A stretch of 64,000 bases of DNA from Brevibacillus borstelensis (lineage in GTDB: Bacteria > Bacillota > Bacilli > Brevibacillales > Brevibacillaceae). Shown one piece after another: positions 25,564 through 33,108 of the stretch. The notes beneath the pieces were generated by a model, which made no database searches, was not told the origin of the DNA, and saw only the letters and a program-made list of their open reading frames with translations. The first letter of the stretch is position 1. Each line of letters starts with the position of its first letter. The DNA lies in NCBI RefSeq assembly GCF_003710865.1, contig NZ_RHHO01000038.1:124001-188000 (forward strand). The letters are read 5' to 3'. Position numbers and translations under genes: made by a program.

Positions 25564-26721
25564 ATGAACGTTTGGATGCTGGCAATAAACGTAATCGTGG
25601 GCTCCGCCATCGGCGGCATTACGAATGAACTGGCTATTCGCATGCTGTTTCGCCCCCATCGCCCATGGCGAATCGGCAGGTGGCAAGTGCCTTTTACGCC
25701 TGGGCTGATCCCGCGCAGACGGGATGAGATCGCGGTTCAGATGGGACGATTGGTCCAAGAGCATCTGTTGACCAAGGAGGGTGTGAAAAGGGCTCTCGCC
25801 CAAGCAGAAATGGAGCAAAATCTGAGCTTGTGGCTGGAGAAAGCGGCCCGGGGATGGATGGAGGACAGCCGCACCCTACACCAGTGGACACAGACTTTGT
25901 ATCCGCAAGCAATCGATGAAAATGGGCGTATCAGCGAGCATATTCGCCTGCCGGTAAAACAGGCCTGGGAGAAGTGGCTTCAATCCCGGCTTGCCGAATA
26001 TCGGGAAAAACCGCTGCGCCAGATGATTCCCGAAGCGGGGATGGCCAAGCTGGAAACGGCTTTGGAGGAAGTGAGCCGCCTCTTTCTGGAAAAGTCACGC
26101 GCCTATCTGCATTCCCCGGAGGGCCTGCAAACGCTGCAGCAGATGATTCGCGGACTCGTCGGCGGTGGCGGGGGGATGTTCGGCGGTCTGGTCAATATGT
26201 TCCTCGGAGATGAAAAGATCATCGGAAAGCTTCTGCCTGCGCTGGACGAGCTTTTGACCAATCCGGCCCTGGCCCGGAAAATATATGAGGTCCTGCGCGT
26301 AGAAGCCGACAAGCTGCTGGACAAGACAGTCGGAGATGTGGAGAATTGGATCGGGAGCGAGCAAATCCAGTCATGGTCGGATGCAGCCTTCTACAAATTG
26401 GAGGAGCAAGTGCTCCGCTGGGCAGACAAGCCTCTGTCTGAGTTGTTGGCCCCGCTCCGCGGGACAGTCACTACAGTGCTGATCCCCAAGGTATCCGGCT
26501 GGCTGGTAGAGACGCTTGAGAAAAACGTGGAAAAGCTGTTTGACAGGCTTCCGATCCGCGAGATCGTAACACGGCAGGTGGAAGGTTTCCCGATCGAGAG
26601 GATTGAAGAGATGGTTGTCGGCATTTCGGGACGGGAATTTCGCATGATTACGGTACTCGGATTCATCCTCGGAGGCATGATCGGGCTTGTGCAGGGCCTG
26701 TTATCCCTTTTGTTTGGGTAG
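25564..26721 (+). CDS. yheB: DUF445 family membrane protein, YheB-like
   Basis: A 385-aa protein of the DUF445 family. A hydrophobic N-terminus with the conserved GSAIGGITNELAIRMLFRPHRP and PFTPGLIPRRRDEIA (residues 8-60) is followed by a long amphipathic helical middle and a C-terminal transmembrane segment (GFILGGMIGLVQGLLSLLF). In B. subtilis yheB is next to yheC and yheD, and the same partnership is seen here, divergently arranged. The biochemical role is unknown; the family is membrane associated. GAGAGG lies about 13 bases before the ATG, a slightly long spacing. Confidence 0.87.
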   Translation: MNVWMLAINVIVGSAIGGITNELAIRMLFRPHRPWRIGRWQVPFTPGLIPRRRDEIAVQMGRLVQEHLLTKEGVKRALAQAEMEQNLSLWLEKAARGWMEDSRTLHQWTQTLYPQAIDENGRISEHIRLPVKQAWEKWLQSRLAEYREKPLRQMIPEAGMAKLETALEEVSRLFLEKSRAYLHSPEGLQTLQQMIRGLVGGGGGMFGGLVNMFLGDEKIIGKLLPALDELLTNPALARKIYEVLRVEADKLLDKTVGDVENWIGSEQIQSWSDAAFYKLEEQVLRWADKPLSELLAPLRGTVTTVLIPKVSGWLVETLEKNVEKLFDRLPIREIVTRQVEGFPIERIEEMVVGISGREFRMITVLGFILGGMIGLVQGLLSLLFG

Positions 26722-26732
26722 TTTTGTCACAT

Positions 26733-26771
26733 TGAAACGAAACTGTAAACGGCTTGTAATCATCCTGTAAT
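26733..26771 (-). promoter_or_regulatory. Four direct hexamer repeats with 11-base period (Pho-box-like)
   Basis: Plus-strand words TGAAAC (26733), TGTAAA (26744), TGTAAT (26755) and TGTAAT (26766) start exactly 11 bases apart. On the minus strand they read ATTACA, ATTACA, TTTACA, GTTTCA with 5-base gaps, the geometry of B. subtilis PhoP boxes. The orientation faces away from the downstream ytoI gene. Binding is inferred. Confidence 0.4.
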
Positions 26772-26830
26772 ATTCCAGGGGTAAGATAAAGACACGATGA
26801 AAACCCCCTTAATGATATACTTTCTGCCGG

Positions 26831-26859
26831 AGTAGCCGAAAAGCTACCCTTTTTTTTTG
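26831..26859 (+). terminator. Terminator after yheB
   Basis: Short GTAGC/GCTAC stem (26832-26836 with 26843-26847), then a run of nine T. Confidence 0.7.
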
Positions 26860-26928
26860 TCCGCTCATCGGGTATATTGTTCCAAGGAGATTGCGTGTAT
26901 GGAGAAAGGGGAGGGGGGCACGAAACAG

Positions 26929-28239
26929 ATGGCAACCAAACATGAACAAATCCTTCAATATATAGACAAGTTACCGATCGGGTCAAAAATTTCGGTGCGC
27001 CAAATCGCCAAAGATCTGGATGTCAGCGAGGGAACGGCTTACCGTGCCATCAAGGAAGCGGAGACACAAGGATATGTAAGCACGATTGAGCGTGTCGGGA
27101 CGGTCCGGATCGAGAAAAAGCAAAAGGAAAACATTGAGCGGCTGACGTTTGCCGAAGTCGTCAACATCGTCGATGGCCACGTACTCGGGGGCCGGGAAGG
27201 ACTGCACAAGACGCTGAACAAATTCGTCATCGGCGCCATGCAGCTGGAAGCGATGATGCGCTATATCGATGCGGGCAGCCTTCTTTTGGTCGGCAACCGC
27301 TATCAAGCACATAAAATCGCGCTGCAGCAAGGGGCTGCTGTCTTGATTACCGGCGGCTTCGATACAAGTGAAGAGGTAAAGCAGCTGGCGGACCGCCTGG
27401 CGCTGCCGATCATCTCGTCGAGCTACGACACATTTACAGTCGCCGCCATGATTAACCGGGCCATTTACGACAGGCTGATCAAAAAAGAGATCGTAATGGT
27501 CGAAGATATTTTGAAGCCGTTGGCAGAGACGCCGGTATTGCTGCCTACCGATCCGGTAGCCAAGTGGCATCAGTATACGGAGCTGTACCACGATACGCGT
27601 TTTCCGGTCGTGGACGAGCAGATGCGCTTGATCGGAATCGTGACGTCCAAGGACATCATCGGCCACGATCAAACGGCCTCTATCGACAAGGTGATGACGA
27701 AAAATCCGATTACCACTTCGCCGCGAGTCTCTGTTGCGTCTTCCGCCCATACGATGGTGTGGGAAGGAATCGAGCTGTTGCCGGTGGTGGACAATTACCG
27801 CAAGCTGGTCGGGGTGCTGAGCCGCAACGACGTGTTGAAAGCGCTCCAGTACACGGCCAAGCAGCCGCAGATGAGCGAGACCTTCCCCAATTTGATCATG
27901 TCCCATTTCCGCGAAGAGCGGCAGGGTGAGGATATCGTCTATACGGGAGAGGTTACGCCTCAAATGACCAACCATCTGGGGACAATCGCCAGCGGCATCA
28001 TGACGACCGTGATCGCTGAGGTCGGCTGCAACCTGCTGCGCATCCACCGAAAAGGGGATATGGTGCCGGAAAACATCACCGTCTACTTCTTGAAGCCGGT
28101 TCAGATGGAGAGCCGGATTCACGTCCGTCCGCGTCTGCTCGACATCAGCCGGCGCTTCGGGAAAGTCGAAGTGTCCGTCTATCAAGGAGAGCAAATGGTA
28201 GGGCAGGCGATGGTGACTGCACAGATTATTGACCGGTAG
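26929..28239 (+). CDS. ytoI: HTH-DRTGG-CBS-thioesterase-fold regulator, YtoI-like
   Basis: A 436-aa cytosolic protein with four modules: an N-terminal winged helix (residues 1-65, ISVRQIAKDLDVSEGTAYRAIKEA), a DRTGG domain (about 75-180), two CBS motifs (about 190-310, VTSKDIIGH and VLSRNDVLKAL) and a C-terminal hotdog/thioesterase-like domain (about 325-434). This is the architecture of B. subtilis YtoI, whose ligand is unknown; CBS and DRTGG domains usually bind adenine nucleotides. Start ATG 26929 follows GAGGGGGG by 10 bases; ATG 26899 has no site. The neighbouring ytpI supports the assignment. Confidence 0.88.
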   Translation: MATKHEQILQYIDKLPIGSKISVRQIAKDLDVSEGTAYRAIKEAETQGYVSTIERVGTVRIEKKQKENIERLTFAEVVNIVDGHVLGGREGLHKTLNKFVIGAMQLEAMMRYIDAGSLLLVGNRYQAHKIALQQGAAVLITGGFDTSEEVKQLADRLALPIISSSYDTFTVAAMINRAIYDRLIKKEIVMVEDILKPLAETPVLLPTDPVAKWHQYTELYHDTRFPVVDEQMRLIGIVTSKDIIGHDQTASIDKVMTKNPITTSPRVSVASSAHTMVWEGIELLPVVDNYRKLVGVLSRNDVLKALQYTAKQPQMSETFPNLIMSHFREERQGEDIVYTGEVTPQMTNHLGTIASGIMTTVIAEVGCNLLRIHRKGDMVPENITVYFLKPVQMESRIHVRPRLLDISRRFGKVEVSVYQGEQMVGQAMVTAQIIDR

Positions 28240-28262
28240 GATCGAACCGAATAGATGAAACA

Positions 28263-28299
28263 AAAAGGAAGGGAGCCTACATGCTCGCCTTCCTTTTTT
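28263..28299 (+). terminator. Terminator after ytoI
   Basis: Stem AAGGAAGG/CCTTCCTT (28265-28272 with 28288-28295) with extra GAGC/GCTC pairing, ended by T6. Confidence 0.88.
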
Positions 28300-28310
28300 C
28301 TCGCAAATAT

Positions 28311-28427
28311 TTATCTGGCGCTGCTGAGGAGGAAGTTGATGATGCCAACGAACACCAGAAAGCCGAAGAAACCGATCAGTCCATACCCCAGGTAGAGCAG
28401 TAAATGATTCGGTGATTGCTTGCGCAT
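28311..28427 (-). CDS. 38-aa single-span membrane protein
   Basis: A 38-aa frame with a short polar start (MRKQSPN) and one long hydrophobic helix (LLLYLGYGLIGFFGFLVFVGII) ending in NFLLSSAR. AGGGGGGC lies about 10 bases before the ATG. The composition is typical of small Bacillales membrane proteins and the reading frame ends naturally next to the ytoI terminator. Function unknown; too short for homology-free certainty. Confidence 0.6.
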   Translation of the reverse strand: MRKQSPNHLLLYLGYGLIGFFGFLVFVGIINFLLSSAR

Positions 28428-28483
28428 ACAGTCCAAGCCCCCCTGCATAACAGTTTCGTTTTGCTATGTATTACGAACGAGAG

Positions 28484-28498
28484 TGGAAATCGTTTCCA
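28484..28498 (-). promoter_or_regulatory. Palindrome upstream of the small membrane gene (cre-like)
   Basis: TGGAAATCGTTTCCA is a near-perfect palindrome about 60 bases before the 38-aa gene. Read as GGAAATCGTTTCCA it matches 13 of 14 positions of a CcpA cre consensus (TGNAANCGNWWNCA). Confidence 0.35.
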
Positions 28499-28505
28499 AG
28501 AAAAT

Positions 28506-28541
28506 AAAAAGGACAACCGTCGGCACAGCTCTCCGGTTGTC
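28506..28541 (-). terminator. Terminator of ytpI
   Basis: Perfect 8-bp stem GACAACCG/CGGTTGTC (28512-28519 with 28534-28541), followed on the minus strand by CCTTTTTATTTT. Confidence 0.88.
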
Positions 28542-28682
28542 TGAAGCATAGAATGTCACACACGCCCATTATAGCGCAAGAAAAAAACGTTTAGCCAGAA
28601 AAAACGGATGGGAATAAAGGAAAAGCTTCCCGTTTTAAAAGGATAAGGCGCGCAAGCCCCAAAGCTTACAGCTCCACCATGG

Positions 28683-29006
28683 TCAGGAGCTTTTCTTCAC
28701 TTCCGCCTGCCAGGCAGCCCGATAGCGGAGATAGTTGCGTGTGCCCAGGACCAGATTGATCACTCCGACGAACAGGAGCAGCAAAGCGACAAAGATCCGA
28801 ATCTTGTCCAGCTCATCAAAGGAAAATTGGTTCAACCCGAACAAGGTGACCAATACCCCGAGCGATATATTCATTTTGCCGAGCGTCATTCTGGAGACGA
28901 GCGGGTGAATGCCTCGCTGACGGGCTGTCACGCTGTAATAGACGCTGGCCACCAACGATGCGATCACGCCCGTCATATAGGTAGCAAACCACATAAATGG
29001 ATTCAT
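28683..29006 (-). CDS. ytpI: YtpI-like membrane protein
   Basis: A 107-aa protein with three hydrophobic helices (about 5-26, 45-62 and 70-90) and a basic C-terminal tail (RNYLRYRAAWQAEVKKSS). Size, helix layout and location next to ytoI match the YtpI family of Bacillales, whose function is not known. AGGAGAGG lies directly upstream of the ATG. Confidence 0.8.
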   Translation of the reverse strand: MNPFMWFATYMTGVIASLVASVYYSVTARQRGIHPLVSRMTLGKMNISLGVLVTLFGLNQFSFDELDKIRIFVALLLLFVGVINLVLGTRNYLRYRAAWQAEVKKSS

Positions 29007-29073
29007 CCTCTCCTGGAATCTAGGATAATCCTACTAAAGTTTGCAAAACAGGTCAAATCGGGTATGGGAATGT

Positions 29074-29101
29074 TTGTTCTGGTTATACTTTGTGGTATAA
29101 T
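29074..29101 (+). promoter_or_regulatory. Promoter of the toxin gene with overlapping palindrome
   Basis: TTGTTC (29074-29079), 16 bases, TATAAT (29096-29101). TTATAC (29083-29088) and GTATAA (29095-29100) form an inverted repeat across the spacer and -10. Further down, CATCCCC (29143-29149) can pair with GGGGTGATG (29165-29173) and would mask the toxin ribosome binding site. Confidence 0.65.
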
Positions 29102-29175
29102 TTTCTTGTACAATCCGGACAGCTTGCCAGGGGCAGCGAGCTCATCCCCACTTTGGAAGGAAGGGGGGTGATGCC

Positions 29176-29268
29176 ATGACTGTATTCGAAGCCATCAGTC
29201 TTATGCTGTCTTTCGGTTCCCTGGTCGTTCTACTCGTCACCCATGATCTGAGCAACAAAAAGAAGTAG
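29176..29268 (+). CDS. Putative holin-like toxin of a type I toxin-antitoxin locus
   Basis: A 30-aa peptide, MTVFEAISLM followed by a hydrophobic stretch (LSFGSLVVLLV) and a basic tail NKKK. This matches the small Hol_Tox (putative holin-like toxin) family, in which the start MTxFEA/QA and lysine tail are characteristic; such peptides insert in the cytoplasmic membrane. AAGGGGGGTG lies 6 bases before the ATG, and upstream CATCCCC can fold onto it. A convergent antisense transcription unit overlaps its 3' end. Known relatives are TxpA and BsrG type toxins. Toxicity is inferred, not shown. Confidence 0.8.
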   Translation: MTVFEAISLMLSFGSLVVLLVTHDLSNKKK

Positions 29269-29373
29269 CTCGCACCTGACGGATCTTTTCGGCGAGCTAC
29301 CTCTTTCCGGCGGGCCGCTCCTCTGCGGGCACCGATTGTACTTGACCGGAGCGCGGCAACGCTTCGGTCCTTT
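29258..29373 (-). ncRNA. Predicted antisense antitoxin RNA
   Basis: On the minus strand TTTACA (29408-29403), 17 bases, TATAGT (29385-29380) form a good sigma-A promoter, giving a start near 29373. A perfect 9-bp stem (29265-29273 with 29292-29300) followed on that strand by TTCTTTTTGTT forms a terminator near 29258. The RNA of about 115 nt would be complementary to the last codons and 3' untranslated part of the toxin mRNA, as in txpA/RatA and bsrG/SR4. Confidence 0.65.
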
Positions 29374-29377
29374 TCTT
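29344..29377 (+). terminator. Terminator of the toxin mRNA
   Basis: Stem GACCGGAGCG/CGCTTCGGTC (29344-29353 with 29360-29369; one mismatch), then CTTTTCTTT. The toxin transcript would end here, almost exactly where the antisense RNA begins. Confidence 0.75.
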
Positions 29378-29523
29378 TCACTATACCTTCCGCACGCGTG
29401 ATTGTAAAGGCAGGCCGCGCGGATGCGGGGTCTTTGACCGAAGCGTTTTTTATCGGGAACCACTTCGTTATAATGAAGAGAGAAAGAAAAAGAAGACGGG
29501 AAAGCAGGAAAGGGAGAATCGAG

Positions 29524-32500
29524 ATGACCCCCTTTGTGCATTTGCATGTGCATACGGAATACAGTTTGCTCGACGGGGCGGCACGAGTGGAGAAGCTGGT
29601 GCAGCGAGCCGCAGAGCTGGGAATGAAAGCGTTGGCTGTGACGGACCATGCCAATTTGTATGCGGCTGTCCCCTTTTACAAGGCCTGTAAAGAAGCGGGG
29701 ATCAAGCCGATCATCGGGATGGAGGTCTATGTAATAGAAGGAAACCTTCAGGATCGGGTCCGGAGTGCGCCGCCGCCCAGCCATCTGGTCTTGCTGGCAG
29801 AAAATCAGGAAGGGTACGCCAATCTTTTAAAGCTGGCCACAATCGCAGGCACGGATGGTCATTTTATTTTGCCCCGTTTGAATAAAGAGGCGCTGGCGAA
29901 GCATAGGCAAGGCTTGATCGCTCTTAGCGGCTGCAGGGAAGGAGAGGTGGCCAGAGCTCTGCTGTCTGGCGATGCGGAGGAGGCCAAACGGGCAGCTTTG
30001 TGGTACCGGGATGTATACGGCCCGCAGCATTTTTATCTGGAGCTGCAGGATCACGGGCTGGAGATCGAGCGCCGCCTCAATCAGCGCCTGCTCAGACTCG
30101 GTCATGAGCTGGGACTGCCGCTCGTGGTCACGAACAACGTCCATTACGTCTACCAAAAGCAGCACCGCGAGCATGATATTTTGCTGGCGATCGGACAGGG
30201 AAAAACGGTCGATGAAGAAAACCGTTTCCGCTACGAGACGGACCAGTACTATCTGAAAAGCGGCGAGGAGATGGCCAAGCTGTTTGCCCATGTGCCTGGT
30301 GCACTGGCCAATACGGTAGAGATTGCGGAGCGCTGCCAATGGGAATTGTCGTTTGGACAGCACATCCTGCCGAAATATCCGCTGGAGGAAGGACAGGATC
30401 CGACAGCATATTTGCGCGAGCTGTGCGAGCGGGGCTGCATCGAGCGTTACGGGACGATGACGGATGAAATCCGCGAACGGCTCGATCATGAGCTGTCCAT
30501 CATTACCCGCACAGGCTTTACGGACTACTTTCTGATCGTGTGGGACTTCATGCGTTTTGCTCATGAAGCAGGAATCGCGACGGGACCGGGAAGGGGATCG
30601 GCGGCGGGCAGTCTGGTCGCCTACGCCCTCAAGATCACGAATGTCGACCCGATTGCGTTCAACCTCTTGTTTGAGCGGTTTCTCAATCCCGAGCGGGTCA
30701 CGATGCCTGATATCGACATCGATTTTTCCGTGGAGCGGCGGGATGAAGTGATCCACTATGTAGCGGACAAATACGGACGTGACCGCGTTGCCCAGATCAT
30801 TACCTTTGGAACGATGGCCGCCCGTGCAGCGGTCCGCGACACAGGCAGGGCGCTGGGCATGTCGCTGGCACTGGTAGACCGCGTGGCGAAAATGATCCCG
30901 CAGTCGCCGGGAATGACGATCGACAAAGCGTTCCAGCTCAATCCGGACCTCGGCAAGCTGTGTGCGGAAAATGTCCAGGCACGCCAGTTGATCGAGACGG
31001 CCAAGGGAGTAGAGGGGCTGCCGCGTCACGCCTCCACGCATGCGGCGGGAGTGGTTATTGCCCCTGAACCGTTGACTGCGTATGTCCCGCTGCAGACAGG
31101 CAGTGAAGGCTTGGCCCTGACACAGTTTCCGATGGAGGATTTGGAGGAAATCGGGCTGTTGAAAATGGATTTTCTCGGCCTGCGCAACCTTACCATTATT
31201 CAGGAAGCGCTTCGGCATTTGCGCCAGGCTGGCGTAGACGTGGACCTGGAGAACATTCCGCCGGACGATCCGAAGACATTCCAGATGCTCAGCCGCGGAG
31301 AGACGACCGGTGTCTTTCAGTTGGAGTCGACCGGCTTTCGCAATGTTTTGCGGGACCTGAAGCCGACCGGACTCGATGACATCATCGCCGTACTGGCGCT
31401 GTACCGTCCGGGGCCGATGGAGATTATCCCGCAGTACATCCGGGCCAAACACAAAGAGAGCTCCGTTCAGTATGCTCATCCCGATCTGGAGCCGATTCTG
31501 AGGGAAACGCATGGCTTCATGATCTACCAGGAGCAGATCATGCAGATTTCCTCCCGACTGGCTGGCTTTAGTCTGGGCGAAGCGGATATACTGCGGCGCG
31601 CCGTGGGCAAGAAAAAGCGGGAGCTGTTAAACGAGCAGCGGGAAAAGTTCGTCGCCGGCTGTATCCGCCAAGGCTACGGGGAGAAGCTTGGCCACGAGAT
31701 TTACGATTTGATCGTCCGTTTTGCCGATTACGGATTCAATAAAGCCCATTCCGTCGCTTATGCGATGATTGCCTATCACATGGCCTATCTCAAGGCCAAC
31801 TATCCGCTCGCGTTCATGGCTGCCCTCCTTTCGCTGTCCATCGGCAGCCAGACGAGAATTGCGGAGTACACGGAGGAGGCGCGCCGCCTGCATTTGCAGG
31901 TATTGCCGCCTGATGTAAATGAAAGCGAGGCTTACTTTACGGTCAGCCGCGATGCCATCCGCTTTGGCCTTGCAGCCGTCAAGAACGTCGGCTACGGAGC
32001 GATTGAATCGATTGTGCGGGAGCGGGCAAAACGGCCGTACCGCGACTTGTTTGACTTCTGTGCCCGGGTGGACGGACGACTGGTCAACAGGAGGGTCGTC
32101 GAATCATTGATCCTTTGCGGCGCGCTGGACTCGCTGCCGGGACACCGGAGCCAGTTGATGGTGCTCCTGGACGAGGCGATGGGCAAGGCGACAAGCAAGC
32201 GAAGCGAACGGGATGCCGACCAGCTCAACCTGTTTGCCGGAGACAGCGAAGCGGATTCCCTCCGTCAGCCGTCGGAATATCCGGAGGTGCCGCCTTTTTC
32301 CAGCAGCCAGCAGCTGAAGGAGGAGCGCGATCTGCTCGGCGTCTATCTGTCCGGCCATCCGCTGGATCAGTATTCGCATCTCTTCAACCGGCCGGAGGTG
32401 CACGCCGTATCGGCTCTGTCCGAATGTTCCCGGGAGCAGACCGTCAAGATCGTCGGCATGATTACGGAGGAAAAGCGCATCCAGACCAAAAAAGGGGAGC

Positions 32501-32952
32501 CGATGGCGTTTCTCATGCTAGAGGACAAGACAGCCCAGGTGGAGACCGTTGTCTTTCCAAAGGTGTATGCCAAATACGCGGAGCTGTTGAAAAAAGAGCA
32601 GGTCGTCGTAGCAGAGGCGCGGATCGATCATCAGGACGACATCGTGAAGCTGATTGCCAACCGCTTTTGGGATGCCGCCTCGCTGCCCAAGCCATCCATG
32701 GAACCCGTGTTGTTTGTCAAAATATCGGCAGAGCAGGAGCATGATTCGACGCTTCACAGCCTGCAGCGCCTTTTTGTCGAAAAAAGAGGTACGATTCCCG
32801 TCGTTCTGTACTACGAGGGGAAAAGACGGACAATTCGCCTTCCGGATGCCATTCGGGTAGAGGTGGACGAGTCATTTTTGGAGCAAGCGCGAGAAATTGT
32901 GGGACGTGACAGCGTAATTCAAAAAGAATTGCCCGTAAACGGGGGAGGATGA
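29524..32952 (+). CDS. dnaE: DNA polymerase III subunit alpha (DnaE)
   Basis: A 1142-aa C-family replicative polymerase. PHP domain at residues 1-210 (HLHVHTEYSLLDGA at the start), palm and fingers about 280-700 with GPGRGSAAGSLVAY near 351-364 and catalytic aspartates in PDIDIDF near 396-402, helix-hairpin-helix region about 800-870, and an OB fold about 970-1060 (VKIVGMITEEKRIQTKKGEPMAFL). In Bacillales DnaE extends RNA primers before PolC takes over. Start ATG 29524 follows AAAGGGAG; the open frame upstream to 29398 covers the antitoxin promoter. Same position next to the malic enzyme gene as in B. subtilis. Confidence 0.97.
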   Translation: MTPFVHLHVHTEYSLLDGAARVEKLVQRAAELGMKALAVTDHANLYAAVPFYKACKEAGIKPIIGMEVYVIEGNLQDRVRSAPPPSHLVLLAENQEGYANLLKLATIAGTDGHFILPRLNKEALAKHRQGLIALSGCREGEVARALLSGDAEEAKRAALWYRDVYGPQHFYLELQDHGLEIERRLNQRLLRLGHELGLPLVVTNNVHYVYQKQHREHDILLAIGQGKTVDEENRFRYETDQYYLKSGEEMAKLFAHVPGALANTVEIAERCQWELSFGQHILPKYPLEEGQDPTAYLRELCERGCIERYGTMTDEIRERLDHELSIITRTGFTDYFLIVWDFMRFAHEAGIATGPGRGSAAGSLVAYALKITNVDPIAFNLLFERFLNPERVTMPDIDIDFSVERRDEVIHYVADKYGRDRVAQIITFGTMAARAAVRDTGRALGMSLALVDRVAKMIPQSPGMTIDKAFQLNPDLGKLCAENVQARQLIETAKGVEGLPRHASTHAAGVVIAPEPLTAYVPLQTGSEGLALTQFPMEDLEEIGLLKMDFLGLRNLTIIQEALRHLRQAGVDVDLENIPPDDPKTFQMLSRGETTGVFQLESTGFRNVLRDLKPTGLDDIIAVLALYRPGPMEIIPQYIRAKHKESSVQYAHPDLEPILRETHGFMIYQEQIMQISSRLAGFSLGEADILRRAVGKKKRELLNEQREKFVAGCIRQGYGEKLGHEIYDLIVRFADYGFNKAHSVAYAMIAYHMAYLKANYPLAFMAALLSLSIGSQTRIAEYTEEARRLHLQVLPPDVNESEAYFTVSRDAIRFGLAAVKNVGYGAIESIVRERAKRPYRDLFDFCARVDGRLVNRRVVESLILCGALDSLPGHRSQLMVLLDEAMGKATSKRSERDADQLNLFAGDSEADSLRQPSEYPEVPPFSSSQQLKEERDLLGVYLSGHPLDQYSHLFNRPEVHAVSALSECSREQTVKIVGMITEEKRIQTKKGEPMAFLMLEDKTAQVETVVFPKVYAKYAELLKKEQVVVAEARIDHQDDIVKLIANRFWDAASLPKPSMEPVLFVKISAEQEHDSTLHSLQRLFVEKRGTIPVVLYYEGKRRTIRLPDAIRVEVDESFLEQAREIVGRDSVIQKELPVNGGG

Positions 32953-32971
32953 CCAAAGTCCTCCCTTTTTT
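32943..32971 (+). terminator. Terminator of dnaE
   Basis: Perfect 7-bp stem GGGAGGA/TCCTCCC (32943-32949 with 32959-32965), which includes the dnaE stop codon, then six T. Confidence 0.9.
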
Positions 32972-32986
32972 GCCGATTTCGAGAGG

Positions 32987-33047
32987 TTTACAGGAGAAAC
33001 GGTTTTGCTATAATGAGAACATAATTTAAAAAAGTGGTCTGACCACT
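32987..33047 (+). promoter_or_regulatory. Malic enzyme promoter with FadR/GntR-type operator
   Basis: TTTACA (32987-32992), 16 bases, TATAAT (33009-33014). At 33033-33047 AGTGGTCTGACCACT is a perfect 15-bp palindrome. TGGTC-N-GACCA is the core recognised by FadR-subfamily GntR regulators. The site lies about 12-27 bases after the expected start, where it would block elongation. A FadR-type regulator is encoded directly after the malic enzyme. Confidence 0.75.
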
Positions 33048-33108
33048 AAGCGCAGGTTCAGTATAGATAGCCCAAACATACATACAAATGAAGAATGGAG
33101 TGGTACTT

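Noticed and set aside
29398-29523. N-terminal extension of DnaE
   Set aside because: Covers the antisense RNA promoter and a basic low-complexity stretch; the PHP domain starts right at the ATG at 29524, which has a ribosome binding site.
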